A stretch of 64,000 nucleotides of DNA from Candidatus Zixiibacteriota bacterium (GTDB lineage: Bacteria > Zixibacteria > MSB-5A5 > GN15 > JAAZOE01). Where the stretch lies: assembly GCA_036480375.1 (NCBI GenBank), contig JAZGGI010000028.1, positions 215,209 through 279,208 on the forward strand, in the 5' to 3' direction. Both the position numbers and the translations under genes were made by a program. Shown piece after piece: positions 1 to 7,520 of the stretch (the first letter of the stretch is position 1; each line of letters opens with the position of its first letter). The notes beneath the pieces are model-generated. The model worked only from the letters and a program-made list of their open reading frames with translations, was not told where the DNA came from and ran no database searches.

Positions 1-1164
1 GATTTGATCGCCTTCGATAGAGAAGGGTGGAGTATCGTTCAGAAATTTCATAAACTGGGGACCACTTACGTTTGGAATTCCAACCGGGTCGCAGTCGGGC
101 TTGACGGTATGACGGAGCATCAGAATCAGGTTGAAACGGCTTCAACGGGAAAAATCATCAGGGAATTCGTTCGGTTTCAGAATATAACAGGATTTTTCGA
201 TATCGGTGAGGGTGATTTGTGCCTGGCGGTTCTGGAAAAGGGACTGGTTTTACCGGGGCAATTGGCGCTGGGGAATTGTAATCCATTGGCGGCAATGGGA
301 GCTATCGGAGCGCTTTCTATAAGAATGGACGGTAACGAATTATCCGGAGTAATGTCAACGGGCAAGTATGAATTTAACGTACCCGAAACGCTCAAGGTGA
401 ATTTATCGGGCCGCTTACCCAGATCCGTATTTTCTCGCGACGTGATTCATCATGTTATTTCAAGTTTGGAGAACGGCGTCGCCGAGAATAAAATTATTGA
501 ATTTTATGGCAGTGCAGTTGATCGCATGTCTGTTTCTGAGCGATTTACTCTGTGTGCCTTGAGTTCGGTGACCGGAGCGATAGGCGCAATATGCCCTTAT
601 GACGCAACCATCCGGCGTTATATAAATTCAAGGGTTCAAAAGGCTTTCACACCAATACTGGCCGATCGAAATGCCGTATATTCGGCCGAATACACATTTG
701 ACGTGAATTCAATCAAGCCCTGTTCTGCCGGCAACAAATCGATTAGAGAAATTAGGCCGATCGAGGAATTAAACGGGATTCCCATCCAATCGATTTTTAT
801 CGGAGGCGCGGTTAACGGCAAGTTCGATGATTTGAAAATTTCGGCGGAAATTTTGAAGGGTAAAAAAATCGCCCCTGATGTCAGACTCTTTATTCAGCCG
901 GGTTCGCGTGCCGTTTATCTGGAGTCAGTTAAAAAAGGAATAATACGGGCATTTATTGAAGCGGGAGCCGTAATCGTTCCTCCGGGATGGAATAATTCGA
1001 TGAGCCAATCCAATTTTCTGGCTGATAACGAGAAGGGTCTTTCGACCGATTTTATTGATATTTCAGATTTGGATAAACAAATATATTTTGTGTCACCCGC
1101 TACCGCTTCGGCTTCGGCTTTGACGGGAAGAATTACCAGTCCCGCCGGATATGTTAAATTATAA
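1..1164 (+). CDS. Aconitase/LeuC-family large-subunit-like protein, Fe-S ligands lost (5' truncated)
   Basis: The frame is open from base 1, so the true start probably lies upstream. The fold is that of the aconitase / 3-isopropylmalate dehydratase large subunit: GEGDLCLAVLEKG, a TGKYEFNVPETLKV segment and a SPATASASALTGRI tail match the family. Key chemistry is missing. The usual SCTNG motif reads GAVNG (residues 268-272, Cys to Ala269). The usual PPGCGPCLG reads PPGWNNSMS (Cys to Trp329 and Ser332). The DSHT catalytic loop reads NCNP, and the SNRNF arginine loop is gone. All three [4Fe-4S] ligands are therefore absent. The family assignment is secure; activity as a hydratase is unlikely. 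A genuine LeuC or homoaconitase copy may lie upstream of the window. Residue numbers count from TTG at base 4. Confidence 0.82.
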   Translation, partial: DLIAFDREGWSIVQKFHKLGTTYVWNSNRVAVGLDGMTEHQNQVETASTGKIIREFVRFQNITGFFDIGEGDLCLAVLEKGLVLPGQLALGNCNPLAAMGAIGALSIRMDGNELSGVMSTGKYEFNVPETLKVNLSGRLPRSVFSRDVIHHVISSLENGVAENKIIEFYGSAVDRMSVSERFTLCALSSVTGAIGAICPYDATIRRYINSRVQKAFTPILADRNAVYSAEYTFDVNSIKPCSAGNKSIREIRPIEELNGIPIQSIFIGGAVNGKFDDLKISAEILKGKKIAPDVRLFIQPGSRAVYLESVKKGIIRAFIEAGAVIVPPGWNNSMSQSNFLADNEKGLSTDFIDISDLDKQIYFVSPATASASALTGRITSPAGYVKL

Positions 1165-1209
1165 TATCCGTTGATTCAAACTCACCCGTAAAATAACAAT
1201 CGATTAATC

Positions 1210-1671
1210 TCAAAAGAAATATCGAATGCCGATAGCTCCTTCGATGTCAACGTCTGTCTTAGGATTCAAATCAAGAACCGGAACTAATTCGAAGAAGATT
1301 CCGAGAGGTGTATTAACCGGTAGATATTCCAGACCGACCGGAATGCGCACGCCGATAATATCATCATCCGGGCCTTCACCAAATTTCATTCTACCGCCAA
1401 TTCCGAAATAAACCGGCAATTCACCCTTTTGTACTTTTATGGCGGTAAAGTTGTGAACCAGGTAATCAAGGTGGAGGTGGAAGGAATTTTTTTCATCAAG
1501 GGACCAGGCCGCGGCCCCGGCAAGGGCTGTTTTTCCACCGGTCCAGAGTTTGAATGAGGGTCCGGTCGGTTCTCCGATGATGATGCCTAAGCCAAAATCT
1601 CCGTCTTTTGATATCGCGGACCCGGAGAATATTAAGACTACTAAAAAGAGAGTCGGTATTACTTTTTTCAT
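1210..1671 (-). CDS. Small outer-membrane beta-barrel protein
   Basis: A 153-residue protein with a typical Sec signal peptide (MKK start, hydrophobic core VIPTLFLVVLIFSGSAIS). Alternating short beta strands follow, and it ends in IGIRYFF; a C-terminal aromatic is typical of outer-membrane barrels. It resembles the BAPKO_0422/DUF3996 type of small barrel, with GLGIIIGEPTGPSFKLW near the N-terminus and repeated glycine/aromatic strands. It is probably an outer-membrane protein of unknown function. It lies between the aconitase-like gene and panC, and runs in the same direction as the cofactor operon, about 80 bp downstream of panC. Confidence 0.7.
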   Translation of the reverse strand: MKKVIPTLFLVVLIFSGSAISKDGDFGLGIIIGEPTGPSFKLWTGGKTALAGAAAWSLDEKNSFHLHLDYLVHNFTAIKVQKGELPVYFGIGGRMKFGEGPDDDIIGVRIPVGLEYLPVNTPLGIFFELVPVLDLNPKTDVDIEGAIGIRYFF

Positions 1672-1750
1672 TTTTGGTACTCCGTTTTTGCCTTGTTATT
1701 CAATAAAATCGATACTCATGCACAAATGTAGCTTATTGATGGATATGAAA

Positions 1751-2605
1751 TCAACTAATTTTCATGTTATCGATTAGACGCACCGGACCGATTTTGACGG
1801 CCAACGATACAACGGTATTTTTATCGATCTTTTTTACCGGTCGGAGAGAATTCATTTCTGTAAACTCAATGTATTCAATATTTGCTGAAGGAGCTATCGT
1901 TGAAATAATACTCTTCATTTGATTTCTGATTGTATTGACATTTTTTTTTCCCGAAAGATATGTTTTTCTGGCATAAGTTAATGAGAGATATAAAGCGCGG
2001 GCTTCCCGTCGCTGGGTAGAATCCAAATAGTTGTTTCTTGACGACATGGCCAAACCGTCTTTTTCCCTGACAGTTGGACAAATAACGATTTTTATGGGCC
2101 AATTGAGGTCGGCGATCATTTTCCTTATGACCATAGCCTGCTGATAATCTTTCATACCGAACATGGCAAAATCGGGCTGAGTGATATTAAATAATTTGGT
2201 CACGATTGTGGTCACACCTCGAAAATGATCGGAGCGTTGTTTGCTCTCTAATAAGGTTGTCAGGTTTTCAACGTTTACGAAGGTTTCAAAATCATCCGGG
2301 TATATGTCTTTCATTTTGGGAATGAAGACGATCTGCCCTCCGGCGTTTTTAATTTTTTGAATATCTCCTTTTTCATCTCGAGGATAAATGTCAAAATCCT
2401 CATTCGGTGAGAATTGTGTGGGGTTGACAAATATTGTGGTAACGACAATATCAGCTTTTTTCAAACCTTGTTTTAACAGGGACATATGGCCGTCATGGAG
2501 ATAACCCATTGTCGGTACTACGGCGATTGTTTTTCCGGCGCGAATTAATTTTCTTGAAAGAGCGCTCTGGGATTTGATACTGCGGATTATTTTGAAATTT
2601 TTCAT
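1751..2605 (-). CDS. panC: Pantothenate synthetase
   Basis: A 284-residue cytosolic enzyme that condenses pantoate with beta-alanine using ATP, the last step of pantothenate synthesis. It shows the nucleotidyltransferase signature VPTMGYLHDGHMSLL with the HxGH element at residues 37-40, FVNPTQF, GMKDYQQ, and the AMSSRN motif near residue 185. Length is normal for the family. The start codon overlaps the panB stop by 4 bp (ATGA), so the two are translationally coupled. It is the last cofactor gene of the minus-strand operon. Confidence 0.96.
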   Translation of the reverse strand: MKNFKIIRSIKSQSALSRKLIRAGKTIAVVPTMGYLHDGHMSLLKQGLKKADIVVTTIFVNPTQFSPNEDFDIYPRDEKGDIQKIKNAGGQIVFIPKMKDIYPDDFETFVNVENLTTLLESKQRSDHFRGVTTIVTKLFNITQPDFAMFGMKDYQQAMVIRKMIADLNWPIKIVICPTVREKDGLAMSSRNNYLDSTQRREARALYLSLTYARKTYLSGKKNVNTIRNQMKSIISTIAPSANIEYIEFTEMNSLRPVKKIDKNTVVSLAVKIGPVRLIDNMKIS

Positions 2606-3423
2606 TCCATGAAGGATTCTTCTTCGTTGGGATAATTTCCGGATTTAACGTCATCCACGAACTGCCGAGCGGATTTGGCAATTTCTTCGGCGACATTCGC
2701 ATAACGTCGGACAAAGCGGGGCTTGAATTCTTCATATAATCCAATAATATCATTAATGACGAGGACCTGACCGTCGCAATAAGGCCCGGCTCCGATTCCG
2801 ATGGTAGCCATTTTTACCTGTTTGGTAATTTCTGCGGCCAGCGGGGCGGTCATGAGTTCCAGCACACACGAGAAGCAACCGGCTTCATTGAGAGCCTGGG
2901 CTGATTCTATAAAGTAATTTCGGCCTTTTTCGCTGCGTCCCTGAACGCGGGCTCCTCCGATGCGATTTATAGATTGGGGCGTTAATCCGATATGACCCAT
3001 AACGGGGATACCGAGTTCGATAAGTCTTTTAACCGTGGGTACGATTTCGATCCCCCCCTCTAATTTGACGGCTTCGGCTCCAGCTTCTTTGAGGAATCGT
3101 CCGGCATTGACAATTGCGGTTTCCCGAGAAGATTGATATGACATAAACGGCATATCGGCTATGACGAGAGTTCTCTGGGAAGCGTCGGCCACGGCGCGGG
3201 TGTGGTAGAGCATTTGCTCCATTTCGGCGGAAAGGGTAGTGTTTTTGCCGTAAATAACCATATTCAATGAATCGCCGACTAAGATGGAATCAACTCCGTT
3301 TTCCTCAAGGATTCGTGCGGTGTAATAATCATAGGCGGTTAAAACTACAAGTTTTTCGCCTTTGCGTTTCTTTCGGAAAAAGGTTCGAGTCGTGACTTTA
3401 TTATTTTTTTTAGTTACTGACAT
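2602..3423 (-). CDS. panB: 3-methyl-2-oxobutanoate hydroxymethyltransferase
   Basis: A 273-residue ketopantoate hydroxymethyltransferase. It transfers a hydroxymethyl group from methylenetetrahydrofolate to 2-oxoisovalerate in the cytosol, the first committed step to pantothenate. Seen in the sequence: LTAYDYYTARILEENGVD, VGDSLNMV, VIADMPFMSY, KLEGG, and VMGHIGLTPQS, all characteristic of PanB. Length is typical. It overlaps panC by 4 bp and follows the kinase gene after 17 bp. Its folate cofactor fits its location in one operon with folB and folK. Confidence 0.96.
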   Translation of the reverse strand: MSVTKKNNKVTTRTFFRKKRKGEKLVVLTAYDYYTARILEENGVDSILVGDSLNMVIYGKNTTLSAEMEQMLYHTRAVADASQRTLVIADMPFMSYQSSRETAIVNAGRFLKEAGAEAVKLEGGIEIVPTVKRLIELGIPVMGHIGLTPQSINRIGGARVQGRSEKGRNYFIESAQALNEAGCFSCVLELMTAPLAAEITKQVKMATIGIGAGPYCDGQVLVINDIIGLYEEFKPRFVRRYANVAEEIAKSARQFVDDVKSGNYPNEEESFME

Positions 3424-3440
3424 CTTTGCGCCTGTTAATC

Positions 3441-4103
3441 CTATAGAACCCGGTTATCGATATCCCCTGCGGGGGCGTAATACATCGTTTGGGGTTGGGG
3501 CTTTTTGATTTGTTCAATTAAGTCATCCAGATGATGGGGATTTTTGATGAAATCGATGCTATCGGTTTTAACGACGAGAAGCGGAATATTGGTATAGTGA
3601 AAGAAGAAGGAGTTATAAGCATCGTTGAGTTCGTCGATATATTCGGCATTAATCGGTTTTTCGACAGATAGGTTTCTTTTACGAATCCGTTTAAGTATGA
3701 CAGGAGTTGAAGCCTGCAGATAAATGACTAAATCCGGCCGTGCAATATCTCGCTTTAGAATCGAGGCCATTTTTTCATAGAGAGCGAATTCCCGTTCTGA
3801 TAGAGTGACGGAAGCGAAGAGAGCGTCTTTCTCGAAAATATAATCGGCAATTATATGCTCGACGAATAAATCACGTTCAATCAGGGATTGAAGTTGCTGA
3901 AAGCGAGACAGGAGAAAAAATATTTGGGTGGGGAAAGCATATCGCTTGCGATGTTTATAGAAATCGGCGAGAAAAGGATTATTGAAAGTCTCTTCAAGCA
4001 TAAGATCGGCGTTGATTTTTTCCGCCAGTAATTTGGCGAGGCTGGATTTCCCAACGCCGATTACTCCTTCAACGGCAATGTAACGAGGAATATCGTCAGG
4101 CAC
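3441..4103 (-). CDS. Deoxynucleoside kinase family protein
   Basis: A member of the deoxynucleoside kinase / deoxyguanosine kinase-like P-loop family, phosphorylating deoxynucleosides for salvage. From the chosen GTG start the protein has 220 residues. The P-loop GVIGVGKSS spans residues 13-21. ETFNNPF and an FFLLSRFQQ segment are typical of dGK/dAK enzymes, and the LID region is RKRNLSVEK. A longer frame opens at 4151, but GTG at 4103 is preceded by a strong GAGGAGG ribosome site with 6-nt spacing. That start also gives the conserved start-to-P-loop distance and an 8-nt overlap with the folK stop. In other bacteria such kinases often sit beside folK, so the context is familiar. Substrate preference is not readable from sequence. 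Confidence 0.86.
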   Translation of the reverse strand: MPDDIPRYIAVEGVIGVGKSSLAKLLAEKINADLMLEETFNNPFLADFYKHRKRYAFPTQIFFLLSRFQQLQSLIERDLFVEHIIADYIFEKDALFASVTLSEREFALYEKMASILKRDIARPDLVIYLQASTPVILKRIRKRNLSVEKPINAEYIDELNDAYNSFFFHYTNIPLLVVKTDSIDFIKNPHHLDDLIEQIKKPQPQTMYYAPAGDIDNRVL

Positions 4104-4599
4104 CGGTCGCCTCCTCAAAAGGCACGACACTTTGTTCTCCAAGATTTTCAATTAAATTCGCCAGGGGCCGGTGATCAATCGGATCAATAATATCGGGTTC
4201 AATTTCTTTCAAGGGAATCAGGACAAATGCTCTTTGTTTCATGCGCGGGTGTGGAATTTCGAGGCGTTCGTTCTTAAAGATTCTATCACCAAAGAGGATA
4301 ATGTCAATATCAATAACACGATTAACAAAAAAGCCTTTTCTTCTTCTTCCCAGCGATATTTCGAGCCGTTCGGCAACATCAAGAAGTTGTACGGGTTTAA
4401 GGGCGCATTCGAGCTTGATGAGTTTATTTAGAAATTCGGGACAGCCTTCAGGGCAATCGAGGGGAACGGAACGATAAATCGACGATTCCGCCAAAAGTTT
4501 CAATCCCATAGATTCGGCCAGTTTTGCGGTGGCTTTTTTTAGGTAGCCGGCGCGGTCTCCGAGGTTTGAGCCGAGCGATAAAAAGACAATTTCATTCAT
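4096..4599 (-). CDS. folK: 2-amino-4-hydroxy-6-hydroxymethyldihydropteridine pyrophosphokinase
   Basis: A 167-residue HPPK that transfers pyrophosphate from ATP to 6-hydroxymethyl-dihydropterin in folate synthesis. The N-terminal LSLGSNLGDR and the metal-binding RVIDIDIILFGD signature are both present, followed by IPHPRMKQRAFVLIPL. Length is normal. It overlaps folB by 8 bp at its start and the kinase gene by 8 bp at its end, which indicates one transcript with coupled translation. Confidence 0.95.
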   Translation of the reverse strand: MNEIVFLSLGSNLGDRAGYLKKATAKLAESMGLKLLAESSIYRSVPLDCPEGCPEFLNKLIKLECALKPVQLLDVAERLEISLGRRRKGFFVNRVIDIDIILFGDRIFKNERLEIPHPRMKQRAFVLIPLKEIEPDIIDPIDHRPLANLIENLGEQSVVPFEEATGA

Positions 4600-4990
4600 T
4601 ATTTTCCTCCGGGGGAAGGAGTTTTTCCGGAGTCGGCTGGCGACGCGTTACTTCCACTTCAATATAGTCAATATTCCCGTTTATGGGAGGCATAATTTTC
4701 CGCGTTTTAATGGTTACCTCAATGACATCAAAGGCATTCAAAATCTCATCGGCCAGATATCCGGCTAATCCTTCCAGGAGGGAGAAAGATTTGTTCTGGA
4801 CGATTTCCGCGATGAGCCGGTAAACCGCGGAATAGTCAATAGTATCTCCCAATTCATCGGTTTTTCCCGGTTGAACCAGGTCAACCAATAGTTCACAGTC
4901 AACTTCAAATCGCCGCCCGGTTTCTTTTTCCGAGGCGGAAACCCCATGATAACCATAAAACGACATATTGACAAGCCGTATTCTATCCAT
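4592..4990 (-). CDS. folB: Dihydroneopterin aldolase
   Basis: A 132-residue enzyme converting dihydroneopterin to hydroxymethyl-dihydropterin and glycolaldehyde. The protein begins MDRIRLVNMSFYGYHGV and contains the E-x-x-x-G-RFEVD segment, DTIDYSAVY, SLLEGLAGYLAD and the KTRKIMPPI lysine region. A longer frame from 5047 exists, but ATG at 4990 matches the family N-terminus, has an AAGGA ribosome site and overlaps the preceding stop by 8 bp. The enzyme feeds the FolK product pathway encoded next to it. Confidence 0.94.
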   Translation of the reverse strand: MDRIRLVNMSFYGYHGVSASEKETGRRFEVDCELLVDLVQPGKTDELGDTIDYSAVYRLIAEIVQNKSFSLLEGLAGYLADEILNAFDVIEVTIKTRKIMPPINGNIDYIEVEVTRRQPTPEKLLPPEENNE

Positions 4991-6152
4991 CAACAGATTT
5001 CCTTGTTTTTTGGAAAAATCCTCCCGCGACTGAAATCGCTTTTTCATAGACTTCCGGCCGCGGAGTCAATGAAAAGCGAATAAATCCTTCGCCGTTTTCG
5101 CCAAAGGCTATCCCGGGCAGGACTAAAATGCCGCATCTAAGATATAAGAGGCGACAAAATCGGCGTGATTGCTTACGTCCCGGTAATTTGGCCCAATAAA
5201 AAGGTCCCTGTCGAATCCGGGCCGGCATAATACGAAGTTTGTCGCAGAGCTGATCGGCCAGCTCCCGATTATGCGCAAAATGCGCTTTTAACTCGTTCAA
5301 TCGCTTTAAGTAATTGTCAAAAACCCCAATTGCGTCATTAATTTGCAGTGATATTGGAAGTATTCCAAGTCGGGAGGCGATATGCTTTAGTGAAGAAATC
5401 AGGGCAGGTTGGCCAATGGCAAAACCTAACGACGGAAGAGATTTTCCGAAATTGTAAGAATATGAATACAATTCAAGCCCAACTTTACGCCCGCCGGGAA
5501 CTGAAAAGAGAGATGCCGAATGATCGTTCTCCTTGAATCCCTCAAAGGCTTGATCGAGGATTAATATTAAATTTTCTTTCCTCGCAGTACGCACCATCTT
5601 GGTCAGGTCTTCTTTATTAAGAGATTGTCCGGTGGGATTGTGCGTTGAATTTAATACCATACCACGGGCAACTCGAATCAAGCTTTCCGAAAATCCGGAT
5701 AGAGCGGGTTTACAGTCATTTCTTTCGAGGAGATGATAAGGAACCGCTTCGGCGGAGGCTAATGCCGCGGCAGCACGGTAGTGCCAGATGCCGGGATCGG
5801 GGATGAGGAGCAGATCGCCCGGATTTAAATAGGCCAGTGAAAATAAAACAAGAATTTGCCGGATGCTGCCCCCAATATAAATTTCCTTAGCAGGAATGAT
5901 TTTTGCTCCAAACCTTTCCAGATACCAATCAGCTGTTTTTTGAGACAAGTTTTGTAAATCAATTTCCGAGGCGGCAGTAAGGCTGTTTGAATTGTGCTGA
6001 GGATCAGGCTCATTGCGCCATTTGAATCGAGCCAGATCCAAAATTTCATGCCGGATAACCTTCCTTTTTGTTTTGCGTGGCAGGAAATCATCCACGATAG
6101 AAGGAAGATGATAAAGCCGGTCGGCCTTTTCGAGTACAAGTTTTCTAATCAT
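4983..6152 (-). CDS. Fold-type I aminotransferase-like protein lacking the PLP lysine
   Basis: A 389-residue class I/II aminotransferase homologue. Conserved features are NPTG (residues 172-175), the PLP-pyridine aspartate D200 in LILDQAF, and a C-terminal FIRFSL arginine segment. The PLP-lysine block normally reads like SKxFGLxGLRxGY; here it reads SYNFGKSLPSLGF (residues 232-244). The Schiff-base lysine is Tyr233, the phosphate-binding arginine is Ser, and the usual pyridine-contact tyrosine after D200 is Phe203. Lys237 is four positions off. Either the protein is a non-transaminating descendant, or Lys237 serves in a shifted geometry. It overlaps folB and the aldolase gene by 8 bp each, so it belongs to the cofactor operon. 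Confidence 0.85.
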   Translation of the reverse strand: MIRKLVLEKADRLYHLPSIVDDFLPRKTKRKVIRHEILDLARFKWRNEPDPQHNSNSLTAASEIDLQNLSQKTADWYLERFGAKIIPAKEIYIGGSIRQILVLFSLAYLNPGDLLLIPDPGIWHYRAAAALASAEAVPYHLLERNDCKPALSGFSESLIRVARGMVLNSTHNPTGQSLNKEDLTKMVRTARKENLILILDQAFEGFKENDHSASLFSVPGGRKVGLELYSYSYNFGKSLPSLGFAIGQPALISSLKHIASRLGILPISLQINDAIGVFDNYLKRLNELKAHFAHNRELADQLCDKLRIMPARIRQGPFYWAKLPGRKQSRRFCRLLYLRCGILVLPGIAFGENGEGFIRFSLTPRPEVYEKAISVAGGFFQKTRKSVDG

Positions 6153-6858
6153 TATTGTTCTTTCCGCCTTTTGTTTTTCCTGAAATGCCTGACCCCGCGG
6201 CCGGTTTTTTGGATTCTTTGATAGTCAAGAGCTTTTCCACTTCAGATTCGGATAAATAGTCGATATTTCCCAGCTGACGGGAAAGATATAGTATTTTTGA
6301 ATTGTGTTCTACTATTTCGAGTAGATTTAACGCCGAATCCAAATCTTTCCCAAAACATACAAGCCCATGATTTTTTATAATTATGGCGTCACATTCTTCA
6401 ATAAATGGGGAAATAGATAAAGTAAGTTCATCGGTTCCGGGAGTAGCGTATTGGGTCACTGGGATCCTACCTGCCGAAATAACGGTTTCAGGCAAAATGG
6501 CATTGTTATCCGAGATTCCGGCAACTGAGAGAGCGGTAGTAAATGGCGGATGGGCATGAATACAGGCGGAGATGTCATCGCGGTTATTATATGCAAAAAG
6601 ATGCATTCGGAATTCTGATGATGGTTTTTGCTTTCCTGAAACTTGAATTCCGGCCAGGTCAATAGTGACCATATCTTCGAAAATGAGAAATCCCTTATTT
6701 TTTCCCGAGGGAGTAATCATTATATTTCCCGATTCCAATCGCAGAGAGATGTTTCCTTCGCTTGCCACAATTAACCCTTTATCATATAGAATACGTCCTA
6801 CATTGGCGATTTTTTCGAATGCGAGCGAGAATTTTGATATAGGATTCCCAGATTTCAC
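6145..6858 (-). CDS. Class II aldolase/adducin family protein (L-fuculose-phosphate aldolase-like)
   Basis: A 237-residue zinc-dependent class II aldolase. Motifs include SEGNISLR, ITPSGKNKG, the SSEFRMH glutamate, the HAHPP zinc pair (near residues 101-103) and KNHGLVCFG with the third zinc histidine. The N-terminal helix GRILYDKGLI is in its normal place, supporting the GTG start at 6858 despite a weak ribosome site. The C-terminus carries a Lys/Gly-rich tail after residue 215. It is the first gene of the minus-strand operon with folB, folK, panB and panC. The substrate cannot be deduced; a role supplying or consuming a small sugar phosphate or glycolaldehyde is only a guess from context. 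Confidence 0.85.
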   Translation of the reverse strand: MKSGNPISKFSLAFEKIANVGRILYDKGLIVASEGNISLRLESGNIMITPSGKNKGFLIFEDMVTIDLAGIQVSGKQKPSSEFRMHLFAYNNRDDISACIHAHPPFTTALSVAGISDNNAILPETVISAGRIPVTQYATPGTDELTLSISPFIEECDAIIIKNHGLVCFGKDLDSALNLLEIVEHNSKILYLSRQLGNIDYLSESEVEKLLTIKESKKPAAGSGISGKTKGGKNNND

Positions 6859-6869
6859 ACATCAAAATA

Positions 6870-6893
6870 ACCTATTATGCCACTGAAAGTCAA
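6870..6893 (-). promoter_or_regulatory. Possible promoter of the cofactor operon
   Basis: On the minus strand TTGACT (6893-6888) is followed after 17 bp by TTATTT. A start site would fall at or just before the aldolase GTG, making a nearly leaderless mRNA. This fits the absence of a good ribosome site there. The -10 match is weak, so confidence is low. Confidence 0.28.
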
Positions 6894-6997
6894 GCGATTA
6901 TATGAATTTGCGATTTTGTAATATTTTTTTCCCGTAAGATCAGTAACTGGTTGGGGAGAAATATTGTTAATAATTAACAGCAGAAACTGCGTCGCAT

Positions 6998-7073
6998 AAT
7001 CTGCGAATTTATAAAAAATACTTGACAAGCCATTTGTAAAATAGTAAGTTACGGGTGAGCAAAATCTGCGAAT
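6998..7073. repeat. Perfect 11-bp direct repeat AATCTGCGAAT, two copies
   Basis: Copies lie at 6998-7008 and 7063-7073, 65 bp apart. One is upstream of and one just downstream of the candidate promoter at 7022-7050. The arrangement resembles a pair of operator sites in the divergent region between the cofactor operon and the 7142 gene. Confidence 0.4.
7022..7050 (+). promoter_or_regulatory. Candidate sigma70-type promoter for the 7142 gene
   Basis: A consensus -35 TTGACA (7022-7027), a 17-bp spacer and TAAGTT (7045-7050) as -10. A transcript would have a leader of roughly 85 nt before the ATG at 7142. The -35 is perfect and the -10 only moderate. Confidence 0.4.
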
Positions 7074-7141
7074 ATCTACTTTGAGAGTTGCCACTGTTCT
7101 TTATTTTGATAATTTAATAATTTCTATAGGAGGTAGGTACC

Positions 7142-7453
7142 ATGAAGGTATCAAAGATGACTCGGATGCTGTCTTTTGTATTCTTGTTGTTTGCATTCTT
7201 TGTGTTTTATCCCGGTGTCACCAAGGGTGAACATCCCTGGGATGAAAATAACCTGAATCCCGGGAACCCATTAGTTGAGCCACCGCCGGTTATTGAAGAC
7301 CCGACGGTGACAGATGATCCAGACGTAGATGATCCCGATCCGGGCGATGAACCGCCTGAACCGGATGGAACATCAATCAACAGCAATTGGTGGGAAAGTC
7401 TTTGGGATTGGATGACAGGTAATTCGGCTGGCACGAATGCGTCAGCAGGTTGA
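7142..7453 (+). CDS. Small secreted Pro/Asp-rich protein of unknown function
   Basis: A 103-residue protein behind a clear AGGAGG ribosome site. Residues 1-29 form a Sec signal peptide (basic start, hydrophobic MLSFVFLLFAFFVFYPGV). The mature part is an extended, highly acidic proline-rich stretch (repeated DPDxDDPDPGDEPPEP type) followed by a tryptophan-rich element, NWWESLWDWM, and a short Asn/Ser/Ala tail. No known domain is recognised. It lies 67 bp upstream of the sigma54 activator gene, probably in the same transcript. It could be an exported signal or sensor ligand for that regulator, or a small surface peptide; neither can be shown here. Confidence 0.68.
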   Translation: MKVSKMTRMLSFVFLLFAFFVFYPGVTKGEHPWDENNLNPGNPLVEPPPVIEDPTVTDDPDVDDPDPGDEPPEPDGTSINSNWWESLWDWMTGNSAGTNASAG

Positions 7454-7462
7454 TAGGTGTAC

Positions 7463-7483
7463 ACACATTATGATTTAATGTGT
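7463..7483 (+). promoter_or_regulatory. Intergenic RNA hairpin
   Basis: ACACATTA (7463-7470) pairs perfectly with TAATGTGT (7476-7483) around a 5-nt loop, between the small secreted protein and the activator gene. No U-tract follows, so it is more likely an mRNA processing or stability element that sets the ratio of the two products than a terminator. Confidence 0.35.
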
Positions 7484-7520
7484 CCGTAGTCTATTTAAAC
7501 TAACTTCAGAGGATGCAAAA

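Noticed and set aside
6855..7094. 79-codon minus-strand open frame in the divergent promoter region
   Set aside because: It overlaps promoters and operator-like repeats, lacks a ribosome site and has no protein-like pattern.
7424..7442. TGGCACG resembling a sigma54 -24 element before the activator gene
   Set aside because: The -12 GC is missing at the required spacing and it lies inside the small secreted protein gene.
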